Origin: Cryobacterium mannosilyticum
GTDB taxonomy: Bacteria > Actinomycetota > Actinomycetes > Actinomycetales > Microbacteriaceae
Length of the DNA: 64,000 nt
NCBI RefSeq assembly: GCF_004402705.1
Contig: NZ_SOFM01000044.1
Span: 1 to 64,000 of the forward strand
Direction: 5' to 3'
A program made the position numbers and the translations under genes. Shown in pieces: positions 41,823-50,943 of this stretch. Within the stretch, counting starts at the first letter, position 1. Each line of letters opens with the position of its first letter. Under the pieces are notes generated by a model. That model had not been told where the DNA came from. It searched no databases and worked only from the letters and a program-made list of their open reading frames with translations.

Positions 41823-43931
41823 ATGACTCATGAACTGCCCAGCCGGAAGAAGGCGCGTCGTCGAACGCGCCGCCGGTCGATCGTACTGGTCTCCGCCGCC
41901 GTCATCGTGGCCCTGCTCGCGACGACCCTGGTCGCCTTCGTCATCAGCCTGCCCGACGACCTGGCCATCGGCCGGTTGTCGCAGAAGAGCAACGTCTACG
42001 CCACCCGGAGCGACGGCACGCCGCAGTTGCTGGCGTCGTTCTACGACCAGAACCGGGTCGAGGTCGCCTCGGATGCGATCAGCCAGTTCGTGAAGGATGC
42101 GGCGACCTCCGCCGAGGACCCCGGCTTCTACGACCACGGCGGCGTGGACATCTGGGGGACGGTCTCCGGTCTCGTGTCGACCCTGGTGACCGGGACGGCC
42201 CGCGGCGGGTCGTCGATCACCCAGCAGTATGTGAAGAACGTGCTCGTGCAGAAATGCGAGACCCTGGCCGACGAGGCGAAGCGGGCCAGCTGCTACGACA
42301 CCGCGACGGAGACGAGCCCCGACCGCAAGCTCAAGGAGATGAGCCTCGCGATCGGGCTGGAGAAGAAGTCCTCCAAGGCCGACATCCTGCGCCAGTACCT
42401 GAACATCACCGGTTTCGGCGGGTCCGTCTACGGCATCGAATCTGCGGCGAACTACTACTTCAACACGACGGCCGCCGCGCTGACCCTGCCGCAGGCGGCC
42501 AGCCTCGTGGCGATCGTGAACAACCCGGTCAAGTTCCAGCTCGACAAGCCGGAGAGCGCCACCAACGGTGCGGCCACCGGCTACGCGGACAATAAGGAAC
42601 GGAGGGACTACATCCTCGGCGAGATGCTGAAGCACAAGAAAATCAGCACGGCCGACCACGACGCCGCGATCGCCTCTCCGATCACCCCGACCATCACCGA
42701 ACCCAGCACCGGCTGCCAGAGCGCCGCCGGCAGCGCCTACTTCTGCGACCTGGTGCTGCGCACGCTGCGCAACGACCCGGCCTTCGGCGCGGATCGCGCC
42801 ACCCGGCTGGCCAACTTCCGGCTCGGCGGCTACAACGTCTACACCACCCTGGACCTCGACCTGCAGGCCGCCGCCGAGACGACCATGACCGAGAACGTCC
42901 CGAAGTCCTTCGAGGACTGGGATGTCGGCGGCGTCATCTCGAGCGTGGGCGTCGGCACCGGACGGGTGCTCGCGATGACCCAGAACAAGGATTACACCCA
43001 GGATCCGGCCGTGGCCGCCGCCAACCCCAACGCCACGGGCATCAACTTCAACACCGACTCCGACCAGGGTGGGTCGAAGGGGTTCCAGACCGGGTCGACC
43101 TACAAGGTCTTCACCCTGGCCGAATGGCTCAAGGAGGGCAACTCCCTCGCCGACTCGGTCAGCTCCCGGCAGCGCTCGGACTGGGGCGTCTTCCAGGACA
43201 GCTGCAACGGACCCCAGGAATACGGCACGAGTTTCGACCCCAACAACGACGCCTCCTACGAGAACGGGTCGTACTACTCCGCCCTCCAGTCGACGATCAG
43301 CTCGATCAACACCGGGTTCATCGGCATGGCGAAGAAACTCGACCTGTGCGGCATCCGCAAGACCGCCGAAGCCTTCGGCGTGCACCGGGCCGACGGGGAT
43401 CCGCTCCAGCAGGGTGCCGCGTCGGTGCTCGGCACCAACGAGATCGCCCCCCTGGCCATGGCGGCCGCGTACGCCGGGATCGCCAACCAGGGGACCACCT
43501 GCAGCCCGATCCTGATCGACCGGATCGTCGGGCCGGACGGCGCGGAGATCCCCGCCCCCACGTCGACCTGCACGCAATCCGTCAGCCCGGACGTCGCGGC
43601 CGCGATGGCCTACGCGATGCACCGGGTGATGACCAGCGGCACGGGGACCACCTCGAACCGGGCGACCGACCCGGAGGTGCCGATGATCGGCAAGACCGGC
43701 ACCACCGACGAGAACAAGGACACCTGGATGGCCGGGGCGAGCACCAAGGTCGCCACCGTCGTCGGCGTCGTGACCGTGTCCGGCGCCGGGCAGGACCAAC
43801 GGGACACCTACTTCGACAACGGCCAGGCGGCCACCGCCCGGCACCGGATGTGGCCCGACATGATGAGCGTCGCCAACGAGAAATTCGGCGGCGACGAGTT
43901 CCCCGAGCCGCCGCGGAGCATGACCCGCTGA
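41823..43931 (+). CDS. class A penicillin-binding protein (transglycosylase/transpeptidase)
   Basis: Bifunctional peptidoglycan synthase of 702 aa, anchored by one N-terminal helix (about 23-45) after a very basic tail (RKKARRRTRRR). The glycosyltransferase domain has AEDPGFYDHGGVD (catalytic Glu near 98) and GGSSITQQYVKN. The transpeptidase domain has STYK with the nucleophilic Ser near 424, an SxN-type SIN and KTGTT near 623. Eight or more Cys residues outside the membrane are notable. It follows the first RNase J and is convergent with prfC. Confidence 0.92.
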   Translation: MTHELPSRKKARRRTRRRSIVLVSAAVIVALLATTLVAFVISLPDDLAIGRLSQKSNVYATRSDGTPQLLASFYDQNRVEVASDAISQFVKDAATSAEDPGFYDHGGVDIWGTVSGLVSTLVTGTARGGSSITQQYVKNVLVQKCETLADEAKRASCYDTATETSPDRKLKEMSLAIGLEKKSSKADILRQYLNITGFGGSVYGIESAANYYFNTTAAALTLPQAASLVAIVNNPVKFQLDKPESATNGAATGYADNKERRDYILGEMLKHKKISTADHDAAIASPITPTITEPSTGCQSAAGSAYFCDLVLRTLRNDPAFGADRATRLANFRLGGYNVYTTLDLDLQAAAETTMTENVPKSFEDWDVGGVISSVGVGTGRVLAMTQNKDYTQDPAVAAANPNATGINFNTDSDQGGSKGFQTGSTYKVFTLAEWLKEGNSLADSVSSRQRSDWGVFQDSCNGPQEYGTSFDPNNDASYENGSYYSALQSTISSINTGFIGMAKKLDLCGIRKTAEAFGVHRADGDPLQQGAASVLGTNEIAPLAMAAAYAGIANQGTTCSPILIDRIVGPDGAEIPAPTSTCTQSVSPDVAAAMAYAMHRVMTSGTGTTSNRATDPEVPMIGKTGTTDENKDTWMAGASTKVATVVGVVTVSGAGQDQRDTYFDNGQAATARHRMWPDMMSVANEKFGGDEFPEPPRSMTR

Positions 43932-43936
43932 CCTGC

Positions 43937-43956
43937 CCCGGCGGTTCGCCGCCGGG
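43937..43956. terminator. hairpin between the convergent PBP and prfC genes
   Basis: CCCGGCGG and CCGCCGGG flank a TTCG tetraloop (8-bp perfect stem). It starts six bases after the PBP stop and abuts the prfC stop, so it could act in both directions despite lacking a T-run. Confidence 0.55.
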
Positions 43957-45576
43957 TCAGTGCGCGGCGGCCACCTCCGGGCTGCCGGTGGCAAGGTCCT
44001 CGAGCAGCAGTTCCGGGTGGTCGCGCACCGTGTTGCGCAGCCGCCAGACCGTGCTGAACAGGGCGAGCAGGGTGCCGTCCGAACGCATCAGCACCTCGAC
44101 CTGCCGGTCGTGGCCCAGGATCAGCGCGCTCTCCCGGTCGGTGCGCCTGGCGATCTGGTAGGGCAGGGCCTCCGAACGGATGGCCGCGCCGAAGTCGTGG
44201 GTCATCCGCTCCTCGACCACCTCGAACTGCATCGGCCCGACCGCGCCGAGCACGGGGGACTGGTCGCCGCGCAGATCGGAGCGCATCACCTGGATGACCC
44301 CCTCGTGGTCGAGCTGGTCGATCCCGCGGCGGAACTGCTTGTGCTTGCTGCTGTCGGCCGAGCGCACCACCCGGAAGTGCTCCGGGGCGAACATCGGCAG
44401 CGGCGGGTACTCCACCGGGTCGCCCTCGAAGATCGAGTCGCCCACCCGGAGCGCTGAGGCGTTGACCAGGCCGACGATGTCGCCGGGCCAGGCCTCATCG
44501 GCAACCTCGCGTTCCCGGCCGAACAGGTGCTGCGCGTACTTCGTGGCGAACGGCCGGCCGCTGGCCGCGTGGGTGACGATCATGCCGCGGCGGAACTGCC
44601 CTGAGCAGACCCGGACGAAAGCGACGTGGTCCCGGTGGGAGGCGTTCATGCCGGACTGCACCTTGAAGACGAAGCCGGAGAACGCGCTGCCGACGGGGCG
44701 GTGGCCGCCGGAGGCGTCCTCGCGTGCCTCGGCGGCCGGGGCGAAGTCGACCAGGGTGTCGAGGATGTGCTGCACCCCGAAGTTGAGCACGGCGGCGGCG
44801 AAGAGCACGGGGGTGGTCTCATTGGCCAGGAACCTGGCCTCGTCGTGGTCCTGGTCCTCCTCGGTGAGCAGTTCCGACTCCTCGGTCGCGGTCTGCCAGG
44901 CGTCGCCCTCGTCGGCGGCGGCGACATCCGCGCTCACCCGTTCGAAGCCGGCGGCCTTCGCGCCGCCGGCGGTGCGGGTGAACCGCACGAACTCGTGGCT
45001 GGAACGCTCGATCACGCCGCGGAAGTCCCCGGCGATCCCGACCGGCCAGGTCAGCGGAGTGGGGATCAGGCCGGTGCGCCGGCGGATCTCATCCATCAGG
45101 TCGAGCGCCTCGGCGCCGGGGCGGTCCCACTTGTTGATGACGGTGATCACGGGGAGGTTGCGCTGCCGGCAGACCTCGAACAGCTTCATGGTCTGCACCT
45201 CGAGGCCCTTGCTCGCGTCCACGAGCATGACGGCGGCGTCGACGGCCGAGAGCACCCGGAAGGTGTCCTCGGAGAAGTCGGCGTGGCCGGGGGTGTCGAC
45301 GAGGTTGATCACGGCGTCGCGGTACTCGAACTGGATCGCCGCGCTGGTCACCGAGATGCCGCGGGCCTGCTCCATCGCCATCCAGTCGGACACCGTGCCG
45401 CGGCGCCCCGCCTTGCCGTGGGTGGCCCCGGCGGTGGTGATGGCACGCGCGTGCAGCAGCAGCGCCTCGGTGAGCGTCGACTTCCCCGCGTCGGGGTGGG
45501 AGATCACGGCGAACGTGCGGCGTCGTCGAGCCTCAGAGAGTACCTCGGGCGTGGACAGGCCGATGGGCTGCGTCAT
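43957..45576 (-). CDS. prfC: peptide chain release factor 3
   Basis: Translational GTPase of 539 aa that recycles RF1/RF2 from the ribosome. G motifs are SHPDAGKSTLTEALL (G1, near 26), GISVTSAAIQFE (G2), VDTPGHADFSEDT (G3) and INKWDRP (G4). The RF3 C-terminal domain is present (GPMQFEVVEERM). ATG 45576 has AGAAGGA five bases upstream; an in-frame codon at 45591 is less well placed. Monocistronic. Confidence 0.94.
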   Translation of the reverse strand: MTQPIGLSTPEVLSEARRRRTFAVISHPDAGKSTLTEALLLHARAITTAGATHGKAGRRGTVSDWMAMEQARGISVTSAAIQFEYRDAVINLVDTPGHADFSEDTFRVLSAVDAAVMLVDASKGLEVQTMKLFEVCRQRNLPVITVINKWDRPGAEALDLMDEIRRRTGLIPTPLTWPVGIAGDFRGVIERSSHEFVRFTRTAGGAKAAGFERVSADVAAADEGDAWQTATEESELLTEEDQDHDEARFLANETTPVLFAAAVLNFGVQHILDTLVDFAPAAEAREDASGGHRPVGSAFSGFVFKVQSGMNASHRDHVAFVRVCSGQFRRGMIVTHAASGRPFATKYAQHLFGREREVADEAWPGDIVGLVNASALRVGDSIFEGDPVEYPPLPMFAPEHFRVVRSADSSKHKQFRRGIDQLDHEGVIQVMRSDLRGDQSPVLGAVGPMQFEVVEERMTHDFGAAIRSEALPYQIARRTDRESALILGHDRQVEVLMRSDGTLLALFSTVWRLRNTVRDHPELLLEDLATGSPEVAAAH

Positions 45577-45727
45577 GGATCCTTCTTTCACGGGCGATTC
45601 AGGCCGGCGGAGGCGACGCCTCTGCGGCGGCCAGGTCAGAATCGTTCCCCTCCAACTCTAACTTGACCCGCGAGAGGCTCGTTTCGGGCCCGGGACCCCA
45701 CGGTTTGGTAACGGTTAGGGCGTGTCC

Positions 45728-45756
45728 TTTGTCTGAACGGGTGCGGGGGTTATTCT
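45728..45756 (+). promoter_or_regulatory. candidate promoter of the aldo/keto reductase gene
   Basis: TTTGTC (45728-45733), a 17-base spacer and TATTCT (45751-45756) lie about 25 bases before the start codon, with GGAGGGAG between. Confidence 0.45.
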
Positions 45757-45781
45757 CGGCACTGAGCGGAGGGAGTGACGG

Positions 45782-46840
45782 ATGCCCCGACCGGCCATGC
45801 ACGGACACGGCACGCGGCCCGTGAGCGCGCCGTCCACCGGGCCGGCAGCGTTGCAGGGCCCGCCCGCCATCTCGCTCCCCATCCCCGTATCCGTCTCCGT
45901 GCAGTCCCTGCCGACGCCGCAGAGCCTCCGCCGCACCATCGCCGACACCGACCTCACGGTCCACCCGCTCGCCCTCGGCACGAGCGTGTTCGGCTGGACG
46001 GCAGACGGGGAGACCAGCGCCCGGGTGCTCGATGCGCACCGCGACCTCGGCGGCAACTTCCTCGACACCGCCGACAGCTACACCTCCGGGCGAAGCGAGG
46101 TGATCGTCGGCAACTGGCTGCGCTCCCGCGGCGCCCGCGACGGCACCGTGATCGCCACCAAGATCGGCAAGAACCGGGACAACCCCGGGCTGTCGCCGCG
46201 CAGCATCATCGGCGCCGTGCAGGCCTCGCTCGACCGGCTCGGCACCGACTACATCGACCTTCTGCACTTCCACTTCGACGATCCGACCGTTCCCCTGGAG
46301 GAGAGCCTCGGCGCCGTCGACGTGCTCATCCGCAGCGGCCAGGTGCGCTACCTCGCCGCGTCGAACTTCTCCGCCGAACGCCTGATGGAGGCCCGGGTGC
46401 TCGCCGCCAACGGCCTGCCCCGGTTCGTGGCGCTGCAGACCCAGTACAGCCTGCTCCACCGCGCGCCGTTCGAGTCCTCGCTGGCGCTGGTCACCCGGGC
46501 GCAGGGCATGTCGGTGCTGCCCTACTTCGCTCTCGCGCACGGCTTCCTGGCCGGCCGCTACCGGTCGAAGGCCGACCTGCAGAAGACGACCCGCGCCGCC
46601 CGCGCCGCCAAATACGTCACCCGCACCGGGCTGCGGATGCTCGCGGTCGTCGACCGCATCGCCGAGGAGCACGCCGTGGCCCCGGCGACCATCGCGATCG
46701 CCTGGCTCCTCGCCCGCGGCCAGGTCGTCGCCCCGGTGGCCAGCGCCAGCCACCCCGACCAGGTGGAGGCGCTCCTGGCCGCCGCCGGCATCCGCCTGAC
46801 CCGCGGCGACATGGTGGACCTGGACCGGGCCTCGGCCTAG
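45782..46840 (+). CDS. aldo/keto reductase
   Basis: NADPH-dependent TIM-barrel oxidoreductase of 352 aa. After a roughly 50-residue low-complexity N-terminus, TVHPLALGTSVFGWTADGET begins the fold. DTADSYTSGRSEVIVGNWLR holds the catalytic Asp and Tyr near 99 and 104; VIATKIGKN provides the Lys, and LLHFHFDDP the His-type residue. It belongs to the AKR11/voltage-channel-beta-like group. GGAGGGAG precedes ATG 45782. The physiological substrate is unknown. Confidence 0.9.
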   Translation: MPRPAMHGHGTRPVSAPSTGPAALQGPPAISLPIPVSVSVQSLPTPQSLRRTIADTDLTVHPLALGTSVFGWTADGETSARVLDAHRDLGGNFLDTADSYTSGRSEVIVGNWLRSRGARDGTVIATKIGKNRDNPGLSPRSIIGAVQASLDRLGTDYIDLLHFHFDDPTVPLEESLGAVDVLIRSGQVRYLAASNFSAERLMEARVLAANGLPRFVALQTQYSLLHRAPFESSLALVTRAQGMSVLPYFALAHGFLAGRYRSKADLQKTTRAARAAKYVTRTGLRMLAVVDRIAEEHAVAPATIAIAWLLARGQVVAPVASASHPDQVEALLAAAGIRLTRGDMVDLDRASA

Positions 46841-46951
46841 CGACGCCGCCGCGACGCCCAGGGGCGACGCCCGCCGTGGCGGAATCGGGTCGCCCGCGGG
46901 CGCGAGTCGGGCCTCGGCCGCGCAGGCCCGGTGACGTAGGGTGGGGGAGAT

Positions 46952-48307
46952 ATGAACGGTGCCGTTGAGTTTCCCCTGGACCTGGCCGAACTCTCCTTCC
47001 GAGCGGCCGGTGAGTCCCTCGTACGCCGCAGCGTGCTGCCGAGCGGTGTGCGCATCGTCAGCGAGCACGTGCCCGGCAGTCGCAGCCTGACCATCGGCTA
47101 CTGGGTCGCCGTCGGCTCCCGCGACGAGGAGCCCGGCCATTTCGGGTCGACCCACTTCCTGGAGCACCTCCTGTTCAAGGGCACGGCGAAGCGCACCGCG
47201 CTGGACATCGCGATCGCCTTCGACTCCGTCGGCGGCGAGCACAACGCGATGACCGCCAAGGAGTACACCTGTTACTACGCCAAGGTGCAGGACCGTGACC
47301 TGCCGATGGCGGTCGAGGTGCTCACCGACATGCTCACCTCGTCGCTGCTGGACCCGGTCGAGTTCGAGAACGAACGCGGCGTCATCCTCGAAGAACTCGC
47401 CATGGCCGACGACGACCCGTCGGACGTCGCGAACGAGCGATTCTTCGAGGCCGTGATGGGGGAGCATCCGCTCGGCCGGCCGATCGGCGGCAGCCCCGAC
47501 ACGATCCGGGCCGCCACCCACGCCGCCGTGCACGAGCACTACCGGGCCAACTACCGCCCTCAGGACCTCGTCGTCACGGTGGCGGGGGCGGTCGACCACG
47601 ACGTGCTCGTCGCGGCCGTGACCCGTGCCCTCGCCCTGGCCGGCTGGGACCTGAGCGAATACGCCGCGCCCGTCGGCCGACGCTCCGGCAGCCCGGCGGG
47701 CATCAGCCAGGGTGCCCGGCTCACGATCGTGCCGCGGCCGCTGGAACAGGCCAACCTACTGATGGGGTTCCCCGGCCTCCTCGCCACCGACGACCGGCGC
47801 GTCACGATGAGCGTGCTGAACTCCATCTTCGGCGGCGGCATGTCCTCCCGACTGTTCCAGGAGGTGCGGGAGAAGCGCGGACTGGCCTACTCGGTCTACT
47901 CCTTCGCCCCCGGCTACTCCGACGCCGGATTGTTCGGCATGTACGCCGGCTGCACGCCGGCGAAGGCCGGCCAGGTCGCCGAGCTGATGCTCAGCGAGCT
48001 GCACCGGCTCGCCGAGCACGGCGTCACCGCCGACGAGATGAAGCGGGCGTCGGGCCAGCTGTCGGGGGCATCCGCCCTCGCCCTCGAGGACTCCGACACC
48101 CGGATGTCCCGGCTGGGCCGCTCCGAGATCACCCTCGGTGAGTTCATCGACCTCGATGAGGCGCTCCGCCGCCTTGCCCTGGTCACCGCCGCGGACGTCC
48201 AGGCGCTGGCCGTCGACCTGGCGGCCGGCCCGCTATCGATCGCCGCCGTCGGCGCGCTGGAGCCTGACGCCTTCGCGGCCATCCTGCCGGACCCGCTCCG
48301 CTCCTGA
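46952..48307 (+). CDS. M16 family zinc peptidase (PepR/PqqL-like)
   Basis: Insulinase-type peptidase of 451 aa. The inverted zinc motif is HFLEH (near residue 67, FGSTHFLEHLLFKGTAKR), and the third ligand lies in ENERGVILEELAMADDD near 135. The second half (MLNSIFGGGMSSRLFQEVRE-type) is the inactive lobe with the R/Y substrate pair (VREKRGLAYSVYSF). In many actinobacteria this gene directly follows pnp; here pnp is about 30 kb upstream. TAGGGT 11 bases before the ATG may be a -10, with GGGGGAG as ribosome site. Confidence 0.92.
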   Translation: MNGAVEFPLDLAELSFRAAGESLVRRSVLPSGVRIVSEHVPGSRSLTIGYWVAVGSRDEEPGHFGSTHFLEHLLFKGTAKRTALDIAIAFDSVGGEHNAMTAKEYTCYYAKVQDRDLPMAVEVLTDMLTSSLLDPVEFENERGVILEELAMADDDPSDVANERFFEAVMGEHPLGRPIGGSPDTIRAATHAAVHEHYRANYRPQDLVVTVAGAVDHDVLVAAVTRALALAGWDLSEYAAPVGRRSGSPAGISQGARLTIVPRPLEQANLLMGFPGLLATDDRRVTMSVLNSIFGGGMSSRLFQEVREKRGLAYSVYSFAPGYSDAGLFGMYAGCTPAKAGQVAELMLSELHRLAEHGVTADEMKRASGQLSGASALALEDSDTRMSRLGRSEITLGEFIDLDEALRRLALVTAADVQALAVDLAAGPLSIAAVGALEPDAFAAILPDPLRS

Positions 48308-48396
48308 CTTCCCGCCAACCGACTCCGGCGCAGACGCCGGCATCCGACCCGGCCGCCCACCGCTCACCCGGGCGCAGCGAATCGAAAGAGAACAAC

Positions 48397-48999
48397 TTGC
48401 CCCACTACATCTACCTCGTGCGCCACGGTGAACAGCAGGATGCCGAACACGGCCTGCCGGACGGCCCGCTGTCCGCGCGCGGCAAGCGCCAGGCCCAGCT
48501 GATCGCCGAGCGCCTCGGCGGGGTGCCGTTCACGGCCGCGTACCATTCCCCGCTGCAGCGGGCCGCGGAGACGGCGAAGATCATCGCCCAGCGCCTGCCC
48601 GCGCTCACGCCCGAACCCTCGGCGCTGCTCTTCGACTGCATTCCGTCCGGCAGGGCGCCGGAGACCCCGACGGCCTACGCCCCGTTCTTCGGTGCGGTCA
48701 CCGAGGCGGAGATCGAGGCCGGGAGCGCCCAGATGGAGGACGCCGTCGCCGAGTTCCTCCAGCCGAGGCGCGGGGAACACCACGACCTGCTGATCACCCA
48801 CAACTTCGTCATCGCCTGGTTCGTGCGCGAGGTGCTCGGCGCACCGGACTGGCGCTGGATCAGCATCAACCAGGCCAACTGCGGCCTCACGGTGCTGCAC
48901 CAGAAGCCCGGCCGGCCGTGGACCATGGTCACCCACAACGACACCGGGCACCTCCCCGTGGAGCTGCGCACAGGCCTGCCCGACCCGCTCCTTTTCTAG
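48397..48999 (+). CDS. histidine phosphatase superfamily protein
   Basis: Phosphoglycerate-mutase-like phosphatase of 200 aa. The catalytic RHGE is at about residues 9-12 (IYLVRHGEQQDAEHG), YHSPLQRAAETAKII supplies the second Arg and Glu, and LLITHNFVIAWFVR the second His. The TTG at 48397 is the only start close to the conserved N-terminus and follows GAAAGAGAA. Substrate unknown; it is on the same strand as the M16 gene with a 90-base gap. Confidence 0.88.
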   Translation: MPHYIYLVRHGEQQDAEHGLPDGPLSARGKRQAQLIAERLGGVPFTAAYHSPLQRAAETAKIIAQRLPALTPEPSALLFDCIPSGRAPETPTAYAPFFGAVTEAEIEAGSAQMEDAVAEFLQPRRGEHHDLLITHNFVIAWFVREVLGAPDWRWISINQANCGLTVLHQKPGRPWTMVTHNDTGHLPVELRTGLPDPLLF

Positions 49000-49014
49000 C
49001 GGCGCGCTTCTCGC

Positions 49015-49038
49015 GGCGCGCTTCGAGCGAAGCGCGCC
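49015..49038. terminator. hairpin between convergent phosphatase and GNAT genes
   Basis: GGCGCGCTTC (49015-49024) and GAAGCGCGCC (49029-49038) form a perfect 10-bp stem with a GAGC loop. A further direct copy of GGCGCGCTTC sits at 49001-49010. Position suggests bidirectional termination. Confidence 0.6.
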
Positions 49039-49047
49039 CGGACGGCC

Positions 49048-49554
49048 TCAGGCGAGCAGCTTGCGGTACCAGTTGGTGGCGTTCGGGTTGTCGTTGTAGG
49101 GTGCGCAGTCCTCGTACCCGGCGCTCGAGTAGAGCACCCCGGCCGCTGTCAGGCTCGCGTTCGTGTCGAGCACGAGCTCGTCGGCGCCGAAGTCCCGCGC
49201 CCGCCGTTCCAGCTCGGCGAGCAGGACGCGGCCCCAGCCCCGGCCACGCACCTGCGGCTGCAGCCAGAGGTGCTTGACCTCGTAGCGCACCCGGCCGGCC
49301 GGCGAATCAGCGATCCGGCGGATGCCGCCGCACCCCACGAACGCGCGTTCCCGTTTGCCGGGCTCCTCGCTGACCAGCAGGAACACCCCGTTCGGCTGCA
49401 CGAACTCGCCCGGCGTCGGGAAGGTGGTGCGGTAGGCACCCTGATCGGCCGGGAAGCTCGACTCACGATCACTGAAGTACTGGGTGAGCAGCACGATCGA
49501 GCCGGCATCCGTCACCGACACGTCGCTGAAGGCCGGGGCTGGAGAATCGGACAT
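49048..49554 (-). CDS. GNAT family N-acetyltransferase
   Basis: Acetyl-CoA-dependent acyltransferase of 168 aa. The beta4-alpha3 region VKHLWLQPQVRGRGWGRVLL (near 92-112) carries the Q/RxxGxG/A pyrophosphate loop. The C-terminal LTAAGVLYSSAGYEDCAPYN is typical of the fold. Substrate cannot be inferred. It is divergent from dapB, with the starts 63 bases apart. Confidence 0.88.
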   Translation of the reverse strand: MSDSPAPAFSDVSVTDAGSIVLLTQYFSDRESSFPADQGAYRTTFPTPGEFVQPNGVFLLVSEEPGKRERAFVGCGGIRRIADSPAGRVRYEVKHLWLQPQVRGRGWGRVLLAELERRARDFGADELVLDTNASLTAAGVLYSSAGYEDCAPYNDNPNATNWYRKLLA

Positions 49555-49617
49555 GGGTCAAGGCTACTTCGCCCGGCCGCTGCGGCAATGGCCCGCCGCC
49601 CTTGGTAGATTGGACCC

Positions 49618-50460
49618 ATGACAACACGGGTGGCCATCGTCGGCGTAACGGGAACGATGGGCCGCCTCGTCGCCGCACTGGTCGAGAAGACGGACGGCTA
49701 CGACCTCGTCGCCGGGCTGAACTCCGCCAGCGACCTGGCCGAGATGCTCGGCGCCGACGTGGTGATCGACCTGACCGTGCCCCGGGCCAGCCAGGGCGTC
49801 GTCGACTTCGCCGTCGACCATGGGCTCCGTGTGCTCGTCGGCACCTCCGGCTGGTCGCAGGAGCGGATCGACGCCCTCGCCCGCCGCATCGCCGGGCGCG
49901 ACGACACCGGCGTGGTCATCATCCCCAACTTCTCCATCGGCTCGGTCATCGGCACCGCGCTCTCGGCCATGGTGGCCCGGTTCTTCGACTCGATCGAGAT
50001 CGTCGAGGCGCACCAGGCCGGCAAGGTCGACTCGCCGTCGGGCACCGCGGTGCGCACGGCCGAACTGATCGGGCGGGCCAGGGCCGGCCTCGGGCCGGTG
50101 TCCGCGCCGCACATCGACCAGCGAGCCCGCGGCCAGCAAGTCTCCAGCGTCCCGGTGCACAGCCTCCGGCTCGAGGGGCTGCTCGCCCGCCAGGACGTCA
50201 TCTTCGGCGGCACGGGGGAGACCCTGACGATCAGCCACAACACCCTCTCCGCGGCTGCCTACGAGCGCGGCATCCTGCTGGCCCTCGCCGCGGCCGTGTC
50301 GGCGCGCGGCGTGACGGTCGGGCTCGACCAGGTCGTGGACCTCGGCCTCGGGGAGCCGGTCCGGCCGGATGTCCCGGCGGAACCGGGACCGGACGACTCC
50401 ACACCCGACGGCGCCGTGCCCGACGGCTCTGTTCTCGACAGTTCAGGCGCCGGCGCATGA
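49618..50460 (+). CDS. dapB: 4-hydroxy-tetrahydrodipicolinate reductase
   Basis: NAD(P)H-dependent lysine/diaminopimelate biosynthesis enzyme of 280 aa. The nucleotide loop is VGVTGTMGRLV near 9-19. VEAHQAGKVDSPSGTA near 128-143 keeps the catalytic His and Lys of the family signature. The last 35 residues are an Asp/Pro/Gly-rich tail not seen in most DapB proteins. TAGATT lies six bases before the ATG, predicting a leaderless transcript. The stop overlaps the next gene (ATGA). Confidence 0.93.
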   Translation: MTTRVAIVGVTGTMGRLVAALVEKTDGYDLVAGLNSASDLAEMLGADVVIDLTVPRASQGVVDFAVDHGLRVLVGTSGWSQERIDALARRIAGRDDTGVVIIPNFSIGSVIGTALSAMVARFFDSIEIVEAHQAGKVDSPSGTAVRTAELIGRARAGLGPVSAPHIDQRARGQQVSSVPVHSLRLEGLLARQDVIFGGTGETLTISHNTLSAAAYERGILLALAAAVSARGVTVGLDQVVDLGLGEPVRPDVPAEPGPDDSTPDGAVPDGSVLDSSGAGA

Positions 50461-50918
50461 AGGGCCGCCTGGCCGTCGTCCCGATGGCCCTCCTCCTGGC
50501 GTTCTACCTGGTCCTCGTCGGCTGGCGCGCGGTGCTGTTCGTGCAGAGCGGCGACCCCGTCGGCATCCTGATCGGGGTGGCGCTGATCATCCTGCCGCTG
50601 ATCGGGGTCTGGGCGCTCGTGCTCGAACTCCGGTTCGGCCGAGACTCCGAACGCCTCGTGCGGCAGCTGGAGCGCGAGGGCGGCCTCCCCGTCGAAGACC
50701 TGCCCACCCGTCCGAGTGGACGGCCGCTCCGGGACGCCGCCGACGCGCAGTTCCCTCGGTTCACGGCTGCAGTGGATGCCGCCCCCGGCGACTGGCGGGC
50801 CTGGTTCCGCCTCGGACTGGCCTACGACGCGTCGGGGGACCGTCGCCGGGCGCGCGGCGCCATCCGCACCGCCATTGCCCTCGAACGCTCCATGCACGCG
50901 GTCGCGCCGCCCCGGTAG
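50457..50918 (+). CDS. small membrane protein with two N-terminal helices, TPR-like tail
   Basis: Hypothetical protein of 153 aa, translationally coupled to dapB by an ATGA overlap. Helices lie at about residues 5-27 and 35-57. The soluble tail contains AAVDAAPGDWRAWFRLGLAY followed by GDRRRARGAIRTAIALE, resembling one tetratricopeptide-like unit. A protein of this type is often found after dapB in Microbacteriaceae, but its function is unknown. Confidence 0.75.
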   Translation: MKGRLAVVPMALLLAFYLVLVGWRAVLFVQSGDPVGILIGVALIILPLIGVWALVLELRFGRDSERLVRQLEREGGLPVEDLPTRPSGRPLRDAADAQFPRFTAAVDAAPGDWRAWFRLGLAYDASGDRRRARGAIRTAIALERSMHAVAPPR

Positions 50919-50943
50919 CGGTAGTGTGACCTGCCTGGCCTGG